From positions 1 through 64,000 of the forward strand of contig JAFTFG010000020.1 of the NCBI GenBank assembly GCA_017449675.1: DNA of 64,000 nt, written 5' to 3'. Of this stretch, positions 39,870-50,192 are shown piece after piece. Each line of letters begins with the position of its first letter. Within the stretch, counting starts at the first letter, position 1. This DNA comes from Prevotella sp. Lineage in GTDB: Bacteria; Bacteroidota; Bacteroidia; Bacteroidales; Bacteroidaceae. The notes below the pieces were generated by a model. That model had not been told where the DNA came from. It ran no database searches and worked only from the letters and a program-made list of their open reading frames with translations. Made by a program: the position numbers and the translations under genes.

Positions 39870-42595
39870 AGTTTCACATTCATTTCTAAACCAAAATAGG
39901 GAGTTACATGTCTACGGAAGGTATAGCCATTACGCTCATAATCCGGGGTATAGTCCCATATCTTATTACAGAACATAGCAACCTGCAGCCTGTCGCCAAA
40001 TAGTTTCTTGGTGACTTTCAGGTTGAGATTCATGGAGAGAGGGACACGATTGAGTTCATAGAGTGACTCCGTATTGGTACGAATCAACCATTGCAGATAG
40101 GTATCATTCTCATCACCCGCCTGCCAGTCATGAACAGTCCCGTCAGGAGCAATATACTAATCGGGGGTATTGCTGGTACGATTACGTTGAGTCATGGTGA
40201 ACCACAAGAACTGCGCAGAGACGGAGAAGCCCAGTTTCAGGCGTGGGATATCCGTATCGAACGTAAAATTGGTATTGAGTGTCTCTGTCATATTACCGTC
40301 ATTATCACGATAAAGACCCACATACTGGAAAGAACGGTTGTTGATAACAATACTGGGACGATAGGTCTCCAGCATAGAATTACTATACTGCGTACGGAAC
40401 CAGGCACCATTGATCGTCAGTCTTGTCAATATCTTCGGCAGACGAACCGTCTCTAAGGTATATTCGATACCTTCCTTCACCGTACTGCTGCCATTCGTGT
40501 AGATGCCATAACCGGCCAGTTCGTCTCTCATGGTATATGGCAGTCCCTCTAACGATGGCGGACCAGTCAGTTCACTACCAACAATCCCGGATGCGTCATA
40601 TTCCTTATACTGAAAACTCTCATAACGGGTCTGTGAACGAAATCCTGACGTAAGCCGTTCACGGAAATAGGTCACAGAGAGACGGTTACCCCCCAGATTG
40701 ACATCTGCGGAAACTTCCCATTTTAAGTTACGGGCAGCCTGTAACTCCACATTACGAGGGTCACGTATATAGGTCATCAGATTCACGCGACGATAGTCTG
40801 CATTCTCGTGGTAATAGTTTAACTGCATAAAGTCAATATAAAGCAAGTCTGGGAAGAGTTGCTCCATGGTGGGCATCTTCGTATGTTGCCCAACGCCACC
40901 GGCTAGACGGATAAACAAGGGTTTACCAAATAGTGACAGACGAGGTAGCGTATAACCGGCATTAATACGAGGATCAAGATATACCTTACCATGCATCACA
41001 TACGTAGTGGGTAGGTTCAACATCTGTGTAGCCCGTAAGCCACCCGAGAATTCAAAGGTACCGATTGTTGTGGGCCATTTGATATTCTCCTCGGCAAAGA
41101 AAGACAACCGATGATTCGCTGGTATCTGGTATAGCGGACGCTCACGAGTGGAGATTCCTGGATATAACGGACGCTCTGGATCATATACCTGCCCTTTTCC
41201 GTAGTTCTTATCAAGACTCCAGTCTGTTCCTAACAACAGTGAGTTTGAAATTTTCTGACTGGGAATCTGCAGACGGATATCCAGTTTACCATACAGATTA
41301 AGAGGCTCTCCTATGGCTTCATGGTCTGCCATGTATTTCCAAGGTAAGAGGACGGCATCCTCCTCCCCTTCCACACGATTGGTGGCAGCCACCGTTGTAC
41401 GATTCAGTTGTATCAAACGGCGTCGACTGATTTTGTCATACTCATACGACAAGGAGAACAATGCTCTTGCAGACTTGACCCATGAGGGTCGTTTTATTTT
41501 CAGAGTCAACTCTGACATGAGTGCCATGCGATTATACTGCGACTTATACGAATCCTCCACGCTATAATTCAAGTCAGGATCCACCTTGTCGTTGTCAAAA
41601 GACCCTGTATAATCAACATTGGTAGTCCAATGAAGTTCATGACCGGCAGACACCCATTGTTTATTCAAACGGGCAGACAAGGACAGACGCTTATAGTTCT
41701 CTAACGTATTGCGAGGGTCGGCTTTGGAATTAAGATAATCCGCACTCAGGTTCAAACTTATACGATGCTTCTTCCATTCCAAGCCTTTTGACACATAAAA
41801 CAATTTAGAGCCCATGTCGGCCTTCAGACGAAAACGCAAGTCATGTCCTCCTTTCTTACGCTCTATCTTTACCAAGCCACTGGTTAAGTCACCATATTCT
41901 ACAGAGGGAATACCACGGACGATTTCCACCTTTTCAATATCATCCGTAGAGATGCTACGCATATCAACACCAGCATTCGTAAAATCACGATAGGTAGCCT
42001 GCGTATCCCATGCTCCACTCAAATACTGCATATTACCATTGGTAGAGATAGGAGCACCATCAACCATGAACTGAGTACCTAAAGAGGTAGTGGTATACTG
42101 ACTACCGCCTGCGGCAGCCTCACGGATATGGATCAGATTAGGGCTACTTAGAGAAGGAGTCTCCGCACGTCCTCCCGGCAATAGTTCCAACAAATCGGCA
42201 AAACTAGACGGTTGTAAGTGCTCCATCGCATGTTTCTCAATGACAGACGCACTGGTCAGTCCATGACTCTCCTGTGCTGTAACAACCACCTCACCAATCT
42301 TGCTAACCTCTGCCTGCATCCGATAATGTCCGTCTTTTGCAGGGGGTGTCACCAGAGTATGATACCCAATATAGGTAATCTTTAAACGTACCTCATTATT
42401 ATTAGGTATGGTAAAACGGCCATCTGTATTAGTGACTGCCAGAGGCTTCCCACTCTTTGCATCGGCTATGGTGGCTCCCACGATGGGCTCCTGTGTGTCT
42501 TGGTCGACGACCCATCCTTTTATAACATTTTGAGCACCAGCAATTTGAAAGAGCAAGACCAAAAGCGAGCATAAAAAGAATCGTTGTATCCGCAT
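39866..42595 (-). pseudogene. TonB-dependent receptor interrupted by an in-frame TAG
   Basis: A TonB-dependent receptor of 909 residues if read through. It has a signal peptide (ending AGAQ), a carboxypeptidase-regulatory-like domain (VIKGWVVDQDTQEPIVGATI), a plug (VEIVRGIPSVEYGDLTSGLV) and a beta-barrel. An amber codon at 40157-40159 stops it after SNTPD (812 residues). The same frame then continues YIAPDGTVHDWQAGDENDTY and ends in the final barrel strands (HVTPYFGLEMNVKL). One base change (for example CAG or TGG to TAG) would explain this. Losing the last 96 residues should prevent barrel assembly unless the stop is read through. The start at 42595 fits the promoter at 42615; the longer frame to 42625 starts inside it. 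Confidence 0.8.
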
Positions 42596-42614
42596 CTCAT
42601 AAATCATTTGAATG

Positions 42615-42646
42615 CAAAGATACAACGATTCGATGGTACCTACAAT
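42615..42646 (-). promoter_or_regulatory. Promoter of the TonB receptor operon
   Basis: Minus-strand -7 TATCTTTG (42615-42622) with ATTG at 42643-42646 (one mismatch to TTTG), spacing 20 nt. It supports the start codon at 42595. Confidence 0.55.
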
Positions 42647-42668
42647 ACCGACTTTTGGCTATTTTACA

Positions 42669-43691
42669 TCATCCAAAACACGGTAGATTTTTCTGTTGAA
42701 CCAGGTATTCTCCTATCTGAACAGCATTCAGGGCAGCACCCTTACGAATCTGGTCACCGGAGAGCCAGAAAGTCAGTCCGTTCTCATCAGCCAAATCCTT
42801 GCGGACACGTCCTACATAGACATCATCCTTACCGGCAGTCTCTAATGGCATCGGGTAAACCAAATTGGCAGGATCGTCAACCAGCGTACATCCGGGAGCA
42901 GCAGCGATAGCCTTCTGGGCCTCCTCAACACTGATAGGACGTTCTGTCTCAATCCATACACTCTCCGAATGAGAACGCAGTGAACTGACACGTACGCACA
43001 TGGCCGAACACTTAGCGTCTGTATGCATGATCTTCTGTGTCTCGTTATACATCTTCATCTCCTCTTTCGTATAACCATTAGGTTGGAAGACATCAATTTG
43101 CGGAATCACATTATAGGCCAGTTGATGAGGGAATTTCTTGACGGTCTTCACCTCACCGTCCTCCACCATTTCCTTATACTGCTGCTGTAACTCCGCCATC
43201 GCAGCGGCACCGGCACCTGAAGCACTCTGATAACTGCTGACATGGATGCGCTTGATATGGCTGAGTTGCTCCAAAGGCTGAAGAGCCACCACCATCATGA
43301 TCGTCGTGCAGTTGGGGTTGGCAATGATACCACGGGGACGATTCAACGCATCCTCTGCATTGCACTCCGGGACGACCAAGGGAACATCCTGATCCATACG
43401 GAAAGCAGAACTGTTGTCAATCATCACACATCCGTACTTAGTAATCGTCTCCGCAAACTCCTTGGAAGTACCGGCACCAGCAGAGGTAAAGGCAATATCA
43501 ATATCCTTGAAATCGTCGTTATGCTGTAGTAATTTCACTGTCAGTTCCTTCCCACGGAAAGTATATTTACTGCCTGCGCTACGTTCTGAGCCAAACAATA
43601 CAAGTTCGTCCATCGGAAAATTTCTCTGGTCGAGGATTCTTAGGAACTCCTGACCTACAGCGCCTGAGGCACCAACAATTGCTACTTTCAT
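42669..43691 (-). CDS. asd: Aspartate-semialdehyde dehydrogenase
   Basis: A 340-residue enzyme of lysine, threonine, methionine and diaminopimelate synthesis that reduces aspartyl phosphate to the semialdehyde with NADPH. The Rossmann motif is [15 protein letters not shown] at the start, and the catalytic cysteine is Cys128 in NPNCTT. The substrate-binding region contains [14 protein letters not shown] and [14 protein letters not shown]. The length is normal. It is a single gene with a -7 box (TACCTTTG read on the minus strand, 43727-43734) upstream, divergent from the antiporter gene. Confidence 0.96.
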   Translation of the reverse strand: MKVAIVGASGAVGQEFLRILDQRNFPMDELVLFGSERSAGSKYTFRGKELTVKLLQHNDDFKDIDIAFTSAGAGTSKEFAETITKYGCVMIDNSSAFRMDQDVPLVVPECNAEDALNRPRGIIANPNCTTIMMVVALQPLEQLSHIKRIHVSSYQSASGAGAAAMAELQQQYKEMVEDGEVKTVKKFPHQLAYNVIPQIDVFQPNGYTKEEMKMYNETQKIMHTDAKCSAMCVRVSSLRSHSESVWIETERPISVEEAQKAIAAAPGCTLVDDPANLVYPMPLETAGKDDVYVGRVRKDLADENGLTFWLSGDQIRKGAALNAVQIGEYLVQQKNLPCFG

Positions 43692-43780
43692 AAGTCTAAA
43701 TCTTCTCTTAGTTTATATTTTGGCTGCAAAGGTACAAAATAATTCTTAATTCTTAATTTATTCGTACCTTTGCACTCGTC

Positions 43781-45919
43781 ATGTTGATTCTAACCTCATA
43801 TTTTCCGATTACAAGTCCGACATTGATTTTCTTCGTCGTACTACTTATCATTCTGTTTGCTCCCATCATCATGGGTAAGTTGCGTATTCCGCATATCATA
43901 GGAATGGTATTGGCCGGTATGCTGATCGGAAAATACGGACTGAACATTCTTGAGCGTGACTCTTCCTTTGAACTGTTTGGCAAAGTGGGACTGTTGTATA
44001 TCATGTTTCTGGCCGGTTTGGAGATGGACATGGAGAGTGTGAAGAGAAATTCAAAACGTTTCTTGATCTTTGGCCTGCTCACCTGTCTTGTACCGCTTAT
44101 CATGACTTATTTCATGGCATCATGGTTATTAGACTACTCCTCACAGGCATCATTCCTGTTGGGATGCATCATGGCATCAAACACCTTGATAGCCTACCCG
44201 ATTGTCGGACGCTACGGACTACAGCGTGACTCTAGTGTGATGCTGAGTGTCGGCTCTTCCATGATTTCCCTGTTTCTGGCACTGCTGATGTTAGCAGCAT
44301 TGGCGGCCTCTTATGGAGAAGATACCGGTTTTGTGTTCTGGTTGCTCTTCCTCCTGAAATTCCTGCTTTTCTGTGGTTCCAGCATCTGGTTGATTCCCAA
44401 ATTATCACGTTATTTCCTGCGCCGTTATTCAGATGCCGTGATGCAGTTTATCTTCGTACTTGCCGTGATGTTCCTCAGTGCGGCTGCTTCGGAGGCTGTT
44501 GGCGTAGAAGGTATTGTCGGTGCTTTCATCTCAGGACTTATATTAAATAGGTATATTCCCCATGTATCACCACTGATGAACCGCATTGAATTTATTGGTA
44601 ATGCGCTTTTCATTCCTTACTTCCTGATTGGTGTGGGAATGCTTATCAATATCGGTTCTCTTTTTGCCGGTCCGCATATGTTGTGGATTGTGTTGCTGAT
44701 AGTGTTCTTCGGCACATTCGGGAAAGCGGTGGCTGCTTATCTGTCAAGTTTACTATTCCGTCTTCCACAATCAGCCGGTAATATGATGTTCGGCTTAACC
44801 AGTGCCCATGCCGCAGGTGCCATTGCCATGGTCATGGTAGGCATGCAACTGGAGGTGAGTCCGGGGGTCTACTTGGTCAACGATGAGATGCTAAACGGTG
44901 TCGTGATCATGATACTTGTCACTTGTATCATCAGTACGATGGTGACAGCACATGCCGCCCAACAAATTATCCTGCGGGAGAAGACTCATCTAAAGACAGA
45001 AGATGCCAAACGGGATGATGAGAAAATCCTCCTTTGTGTGAAGTACCCTGAGATCGCCCCCCAACTATTGGAACTAGCCATTATGATGCGCAACCAACAA
45101 CTCAACCGTGGAATTGTGGCACTGAATGTGGTCTATGACGATAGTAATTCCGCAACGAATCGGGAACACGGTTTACGCCTGTTAGAGCAATTACAACAAC
45201 AGGCCAGTGCCAGTGAGGTGAAGATGCAGACACAGGTACGCCTGGCAACCAATATCGCCAATGGCATCAAACATGCCTTCAGAGAGTTTGCCAGTTCAGA
45301 AATTATCATGGGAATGCACGTTCACACGGAGGTGAATCCCAAATTCTGGGGAGATTTCATCCAAAGCCTCTATAACGGTTTGAATCGTCAGATTGTCCTC
45401 ACACGTTTCGTACAACCTCTGAATACCTTACGTCGCATACAGGTATGTGTTCCCTCTCGTGCAGAGTTTGAGCCCGGTTTCCATCGCTGGTTGGAGAGAC
45501 TGAGCAGGATGGCGGAGAATCTGGACTGCCGCATCCAGTTTCATGGCCGCAACGAGAGTCTGGCTCTTATCCGGGAATACATCAACAACCTACATCCGGG
45601 AGTGCGTGCAGAATATACCTATATGGCACACTGGAACGAACTACCCAAATTGGCGGAGAATATCAACGAAGACCATATGTTTGTGGTCATCACGGCACGT
45701 AAAGGGACTATTTCCTATAAAAATGCCCTTGAACGACTGCCTAACGAATTGATGCAGCATTTCTCCGGCAAGAACCTCATGATTATCTTCCCAGATCAGT
45801 ACGGTGACACGAAGGAAGAGAGTATGACATTCACAGAGGCACAGCATCAGGAGGAAAGCAGTATCTATGATACCATTCTCCACTGGATAAACAATCATCG
45901 TAACCATCAAACCCATTAG
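43781..45919 (+). CDS. CPA2 family cation:proton antiporter
   Basis: A 712-residue membrane protein. Residues 1-395 form the Na+/H+ exchanger domain of the CPA2 family with about 12-13 helices (LRIPHIIGMVLAGMLIGKYG, FLAGLEMD, AVGVEGIVGAFISGLIL). The soluble C-terminal 300 residues (about 415-705) resemble paired universal-stress-type domains rather than the RCK domains of K+ efflux systems. It probably exports Na+ or K+ in exchange for protons. A TACCTTTG -7 box lies just upstream (43765-43772). The next gene follows after 12 nt, so it heads a three-gene unit. Confidence 0.88.
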   Translation: MLILTSYFPITSPTLIFFVVLLIILFAPIIMGKLRIPHIIGMVLAGMLIGKYGLNILERDSSFELFGKVGLLYIMFLAGLEMDMESVKRNSKRFLIFGLLTCLVPLIMTYFMASWLLDYSSQASFLLGCIMASNTLIAYPIVGRYGLQRDSSVMLSVGSSMISLFLALLMLAALAASYGEDTGFVFWLLFLLKFLLFCGSSIWLIPKLSRYFLRRYSDAVMQFIFVLAVMFLSAAASEAVGVEGIVGAFISGLILNRYIPHVSPLMNRIEFIGNALFIPYFLIGVGMLINIGSLFAGPHMLWIVLLIVFFGTFGKAVAAYLSSLLFRLPQSAGNMMFGLTSAHAAGAIAMVMVGMQLEVSPGVYLVNDEMLNGVVIMILVTCIISTMVTAHAAQQIILREKTHLKTEDAKRDDEKILLCVKYPEIAPQLLELAIMMRNQQLNRGIVALNVVYDDSNSATNREHGLRLLEQLQQQASASEVKMQTQVRLATNIANGIKHAFREFASSEIIMGMHVHTEVNPKFWGDFIQSLYNGLNRQIVLTRFVQPLNTLRRIQVCVPSRAEFEPGFHRWLERLSRMAENLDCRIQFHGRNESLALIREYINNLHPGVRAEYTYMAHWNELPKLAENINEDHMFVVITARKGTISYKNALERLPNELMQHFSGKNLMIIFPDQYGDTKEESMTFTEAQHQEESSIYDTILHWINNHRNHQTH

Positions 45920-45931
45920 TTCATCCGCTCT

Positions 45932-46633
45932 ATGATAACAACCCAAGGAATCAAAAAGAGTTTCGGTTCACTCGAAGTTTTGAAAGGTATAGACCTCCAT
46001 ATCGACAAAGGGGAGGTGGTCAGTATCGTAGGCCCCAGCGGTGCCGGAAAGACCACCTTATTACAAATCATCGGAACACTGGACCGTCCCGATGCCGGTA
46101 CGGTATGCATCAATGGGATAGACATCAGCCATATGAGCAATAAGAAACTGGCAGACTTCCGCAACCAACATATAGGCTTTGTCTTTCAGTTTCATCAACT
46201 GCTACCTGAATTTACAGCCATTGAGAATATTATGATACCTGCTTATATCGCAGGGGCCTCCCATCGTGAGGCAAAGAAGAAGGCAGAGGAGTTGCTTGAC
46301 TTTATGGGACTAACCGACCGTGCCGGTCATAAACCCAACGAGTTGAGTGGTGGTGAGAAGCAAAGGGTTGCCGTTGCCAGATCACTCATCAATCAACCCG
46401 CCGTCATTCTAGCCGATGAGCCCAGCGGTTCACTTGACTCCAAAAACAAGGAGGAACTGCACCAACTGTTCTTCGACCTACGCAACCAGTATGGACAAAC
46501 ATTTGTGATTGTTACGCATGATGAGCAACTGGCTGGTATTACCGACCGTACCATCCATATGCGTGATGGTCAACTAGAGACCCTAGGAGAACTAGGAAAA
46601 TTAGGAATACTAGATAAACCAGAAGAACTATGA
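45932..46633 (+). CDS. lolD: ABC transporter ATPase, LolD/MacB type
   Basis: A 233-residue ATPase with Walker A GPSGAGKT (34-41), signature LSGGE (138-142), Walker B VILADEP (158-164) and a Q-loop in [17 protein letters not shown], which is typical of the LolD/FtsE/MacB group. LolD powers release of lipoproteins from the inner membrane to LolA. No permease gene is adjacent, so the LolD assignment rests on sequence type only, and a MacB-type efflux role is possible. The last 15 residues are low-complexity ([11 protein letters not shown]). The next gene starts inside its stop (ATGA). Confidence 0.82.
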   Translation: MITTQGIKKSFGSLEVLKGIDLHIDKGEVVSIVGPSGAGKTTLLQIIGTLDRPDAGTVCINGIDISHMSNKKLADFRNQHIGFVFQFHQLLPEFTAIENIMIPAYIAGASHREAKKKAEELLDFMGLTDRAGHKPNELSGGEKQRVAVARSLINQPAVILADEPSGSLDSKNKEELHQLFFDLRNQYGQTFVIVTHDEQLAGITDRTIHMRDGQLETLGELGKLGILDKPEEL

Positions 46634-47256
46634 AAATCAAACTCGGTGACTATAACACCCTGCGCATCGTCAAAAGCGTTGATTTCGGTCTTTATCTGGA
46701 TGGCGGCGACGAAGGTGAGATTCTATTGCCCAGCCGTTACATTCCCCAGGGGGCCCAAATAGGGGATGACCTTGAAGTATTTATCTACCTGGATCAAAAC
46801 GAGAAACTCATTGCCACCACCCTCAAGCCCCTTGCCAAGGTAGGGGAATTCGCATGGTTGGAGTGTGCATGGACGAATGAATATGGGGCTTTTCTTAACT
46901 GGGGGTTGATGAAAGACCTATTCTGTCCATTCCGAGAGCAGAAACAGCGGATGCAGAAAGGGCAGCGCTATTACGTCTATGTGATGGAGGATGAGAAGAC
47001 CCATCGTCTGATGGCTACGGCGAAGGTTGAACGCTATCAGAAACATGACGGTTATCAGAGAGCCTTGGACTTCTCCGAAGAGTTATTACGATATCTCCAA
47101 AACCATGACGGCCATTGTGATCTGGGCGACAAGAGTCCTTCCGAAGATATTGCCCTACGTTTCGGAGTATCCAAGAAAATATACAAAAAAGCAGTCGGCG
47201 ACCTTTACCGCCGCCGACTGATTCATATTACTGATGAGGGAATCTCCCTCATTTAG
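46630..47256 (+). CDS. S1-like RNA-binding protein (CvfB type), shortened
   Basis: A 208-residue protein related to CvfB. Two S1-like domains are visible: residues 1-65 ([20 protein letters not shown]) and 70-135 ([20 protein letters not shown]). The end (150-208) is the winged-helix domain ([20 protein letters not shown]). Bacteroidetes relatives I know of are about 275 residues and carry a third S1 domain before the winged helix. Here ATAKVERYQ leads directly into [16 protein letters not shown], so about 65 residues appear to be missing in frame. It overlaps the ABC gene by 4 nt and is convergent with asnS, overlapping it by 4 nt. Confidence 0.8.
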   Translation: MKIKLGDYNTLRIVKSVDFGLYLDGGDEGEILLPSRYIPQGAQIGDDLEVFIYLDQNEKLIATTLKPLAKVGEFAWLECAWTNEYGAFLNWGLMKDLFCPFREQKQRMQKGQRYYVYVMEDEKTHRLMATAKVERYQKHDGYQRALDFSEELLRYLQNHDGHCDLGDKSPSEDIALRFGVSKKIYKKAVGDLYRRRLIHITDEGISLI

Positions 47257-48692
47257 AACTCTGCACTCTTGGGAGTACGTGGGAACGGGATGACATCACG
47301 GATGTTCTGCATGCCCGTTACAAACAGGATCAGACGCTCAAAGCCCAGTCCGAAGCCTGCGTGTGGACATGTTCCCCAACGACGGGTGTCGATATACCAC
47401 CACAGGTGGGTCATATCCATCTGGCGACGGTTGATCTCTCCCATCAGTTTGTCATAACTCTCCTCACGGACAGAGCCACCGATAATCTCACCAATCTGCG
47501 GGAACAGCACATCAGTACCCTGCATCGTAGGACCGGGAGCCACTGCACCTTTATAACCTATAGAGCCACCGTCAGACGTATCCTCGTTCTGCTTCATATA
47601 GAACGACTTGAACGCACGCGGATAGTCTGTCATAATAACAGGTTTCTTGAAGTGTTCCTCAACGAGGTAACGCTCATGCTCACTGGCCAGGTCATCCCCC
47701 CAATTACAGGGGAACTCAAACTTCTTACCCTTCTTGATAGCCTCTTGCAGGATATTGATACCCTCGGTATAGGGCAGGCGGACAAAGGTCTCCTTCAAGA
47801 CTCCCTCCAGACGAGCAATCAGCGTCTTGTCAATCATCTGGTTCAAGAACTGAAGATCATCCTTACAGTTATCAAGTGCCCAACGGACACAGTACTTAAT
47901 AAAGTCTTCCTCGAGGTCCATCAACTCTTCCTGATCCAGGAAAGCCACCTCTGGCTCAACCATCCAGAACTCAGCCAGATGGCGGGGAGTATTGGAGTTC
48001 TCCGCACGAAACGTAGGACCAAAAGTATAGATAGCCCCCAAGGCCGTAGCACCCAGTTCTCCCTCCAACTGACCAGATACCGTCAGAGAGGTCTGCTCGC
48101 CGAAGAAATCATCATCATAAATGATCTTTCCGTTTTCATCCTTTCTCAGGTCATACAGGTTCTTGGTGGTCACCTGGAACATATTTCCTGCTCCCTCGCA
48201 GTCACTTGCCGTAATCAGCGGGGTGTGGAAATAGAAAAAGCCATGCTCGTGGAAATAGGTATGGATGGCCATTGCCATATTGTGACGGATGCGCATCACA
48301 GCACCAAAGGTATTGGTACGCAGACGCATGTGCGCATTCTTGCGCATCACCTCAAACGACTGTCCTTTCTTCTGCATCGGATAAGTATTGTCACAGGCAC
48401 CATAGAGTTCCAGACTGGTAGCCTGAATCTCTGAGGTCTGACCAGCCCCCTGACTCTCCACAAGTGTACCGACAGCACTGATACATGCACCTGTCGTAAT
48501 CTGCTTCAGCAGTTCCTCGTCAAACTTAGCGGGGTCAACGACCACCTGTACATTCTTAATAGTAGAGCCGTCATTCAGCGCAATGAAGTCAACAGCCTTA
48601 GAACTGCGATGCGTACGCACCCAGCCCTTCACACAAACTTCTTTTCCGAAATCAGTACTTTTCAGTACATCAACGATCTTTGTTCTCTTCAT
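47253..48692 (-). CDS. asnS: Asparagine--tRNA ligase
   Basis: A 479-residue class IIb aminoacyl-tRNA synthetase. The OB-fold anticodon-binding domain covers residues 1-110 ([20 protein letters not shown]). Motif 2 is seen in [20 protein letters not shown] and motif 3 in [20 protein letters not shown]. The pattern [11 protein letters not shown] with an Asn-type active site separates it from AspRS. Length is normal. The 3' end overlaps the convergent CvfB-like gene by 4 nt. It is separated by 30 nt from rluB upstream, so the two may share a transcript. Confidence 0.96.
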   Translation of the reverse strand: MKRTKIVDVLKSTDFGKEVCVKGWVRTHRSSKAVDFIALNDGSTIKNVQVVVDPAKFDEELLKQITTGACISAVGTLVESQGAGQTSEIQATSLELYGACDNTYPMQKKGQSFEVMRKNAHMRLRTNTFGAVMRIRHNMAMAIHTYFHEHGFFYFHTPLITASDCEGAGNMFQVTTKNLYDLRKDENGKIIYDDDFFGEQTSLTVSGQLEGELGATALGAIYTFGPTFRAENSNTPRHLAEFWMVEPEVAFLDQEELMDLEEDFIKYCVRWALDNCKDDLQFLNQMIDKTLIARLEGVLKETFVRLPYTEGINILQEAIKKGKKFEFPCNWGDDLASEHERYLVEEHFKKPVIMTDYPRAFKSFYMKQNEDTSDGGSIGYKGAVAPGPTMQGTDVLFPQIGEIIGGSVREESYDKLMGEINRRQMDMTHLWWYIDTRRWGTCPHAGFGLGFERLILFVTGMQNIRDVIPFPRTPKSAEF

Positions 48693-48722
48693 TTACTTTT
48701 TTACCTTTTTACCCTTTTACCT

Positions 48723-50129
48723 TTACTCGTAAGCACCCATGCGCAGACGGTCAACCTCTTCCTCCGTGAGATAACGCCAGTCACCACGACGCAGATTTTT
48801 CTTAGTCAGTCCGGCAAACTGTACACGATCGAGTTTGGTCACTTTATATCCCAGGCTCTCAAAGATACGGCGCACAATACGATTCTTACCTGAGTGAATC
48901 TCAATACCCACCTGTTTCTTGTCTACAGGATCAGCATACTGGATATCGTCAGCCTTGATTTCACCATCCTCAAGGTTGATACCCTCTGCAATCTGCTGCA
49001 TGTCATAGGCTGTAACATTCTTATCCAGATGAACATGGTAGATTTTTTTCTTCAGGAATTTCGGATGGGTCAGTTTAGAAGCCATGTCTCCATCGTTTGT
49101 CAGCAGGAGTACACCCGTTGTATTACGGTCGAGACGACCAACAGGATAGATACGTTCAGGACAAGCACCTTTGACAAGATCCATCACCGTCTTACGCTGC
49201 TGAGGATCATCACTCGTCGTCACATAATCCTTCGGTTTGTTGAGCAATACATATACTTTCTTCTCTGGTGTAACAGGGGCATCGTGGAATTTCACCACAT
49301 CGGTGCGCAACACCTTAGTTCCAAGTTCCGTAACCACTTCGCCATTCACCGTTACCACACCTGCCTGAATGAACTCATCAGCCTCACGACGGCTGCAGAC
49401 ACCGGCATTGGCAAGGAACTTATTCAGACGAATCGGCTCATTGGGATCATAGTTCTCCTCCTTGTATTCAATACGCTTCTTAAAACTGTATTTTGCATTG
49501 GGATCATAATCAGCGGTGTGCTGACGATAACCGCCACGCTGCTGATAGCCGCCACGAGGCTGACCATAACCGCCACGCTGCTGATAGCCACCGCGAGGCT
49601 GACCATAACCGCCACGCTGCTGATAGCCACCGCGAGGCTGGCCATAACCGCCACGCTGCTGATAGCCGCCACGAGGCTGACCATAACCACCACGAGGCTG
49701 GTAACCACCCTCCTCACCTTCTGCCTGTTGGTTATAACGAGGACGATAGCCCTGCCGGGCTTGCTGACCGTATTCCCCCTGGGGCTGATAACCGCCACGA
49801 GGCTGGTAGCCGCCTTGCTGGTAATTATTACGAGGACGATAACCGCCCTCACCATTATTATTGAAACGAGGGCGATAACCTCCCTGACGCTGAGGAGCAC
49901 TACTCTGCAAGCCTGCTCCAAAACCCTCAGGACGGAATCCACCTTCCTCTTGATTACGATTATAGCCACCCTGATTATAAGGACGTACCTGTTGATGAAT
50001 ACGTGGACGCGGTGAACGCCCTGGTTTGTAACCTTGATAACCACTCGTCTGGCTTGAATAGCCCTCACGGCTCGTTGTCTTCTGCTCACCAGACTGTTCT
50101 TCTGTTTTCTTTTCGTTCTCTAGTTCCAT
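48723..50129 (-). CDS. rluB: Pseudouridine synthase (RluB type) with RGG/Q-rich repeat extension
   Basis: A 468-residue enzyme with two parts. Residues 1-205 are low-complexity, rich in Gly, Arg, Gln and Tyr, and contain four exact 13-residue repeats GGYGQPRGGYQQR (147-198). Residues 233-285 are an S4 RNA-binding domain (IRLNKFLANAGVCSRREADE). The catalytic domain follows with GRLDRNTTGVLLLTNDG (Asp334). RluB modifies 23S rRNA in the large subunit (U2605 in E. coli). Long RGG-type extensions occur in Bacteroidetes RluB proteins and may bind RNA or drive condensation. The basic extension could help target rRNA. Confidence 0.9.
   Translation of the reverse strand: MELENEKKTEEQSGEQKTTSREGYSSQTSGYQGYKPGRSPRPRIHQQVRPYNQGGYNRNQEEGGFRPEGFGAGLQSSAPQRQGGYRPRFNNNGEGGYRPRNNYQQGGYQPRGGYQPQGEYGQQARQGYRPRYNQQAEGEEGGYQPRGGYGQPRGGYQQRGGYGQPRGGYQQRGGYGQPRGGYQQRGGYGQPRGGYQQRGGYRQHTADYDPNAKYSFKKRIEYKEENYDPNEPIRLNKFLANAGVCSRREADEFIQAGVVTVNGEVVTELGTKVLRTDVVKFHDAPVTPEKKVYVLLNKPKDYVTTSDDPQQRKTVMDLVKGACPERIYPVGRLDRNTTGVLLLTNDGDMASKLTHPKFLKKKIYHVHLDKNVTAYDMQQIAEGINLEDGEIKADDIQYADPVDKKQVGIEIHSGKNRIVRRIFESLGYKVTKLDRVQFAGLTKKNLRRGDWRYLTEEEVDRLRMGAYE
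49536..49691 (-). repeat. Four 39-bp in-frame tandem repeats inside rluB
   Basis: Four 39-bp units differ by only a few, mostly silent substitutions and encode GGYGQPRGGYQQR four times. More degenerate copies surround them (GGYQPRGGYG before, GGYRQH after). Such near-identical repeats can change copy number in frame by slippage. Confidence 0.9.
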
Positions 50130-50192
50130 AATTGTTGTTGATTTTTTAGTTCGAAAGCCTCACGGCTCCCTTTGTGCTGTTATTACTTCAAA

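Noticed and set aside
47361-48434. 357-codon plus-strand frame over asnS
   Set aside because: A shadow of asnS; no recognisable domain and no promoter or ribosome-binding context.
48894-50015. 373-codon plus-strand frame over rluB rich in Thr, Ile, Leu and Ala
   Set aside because: It is the complement of the RGG/Q repeat region; its repeats mirror the rluB repeats.
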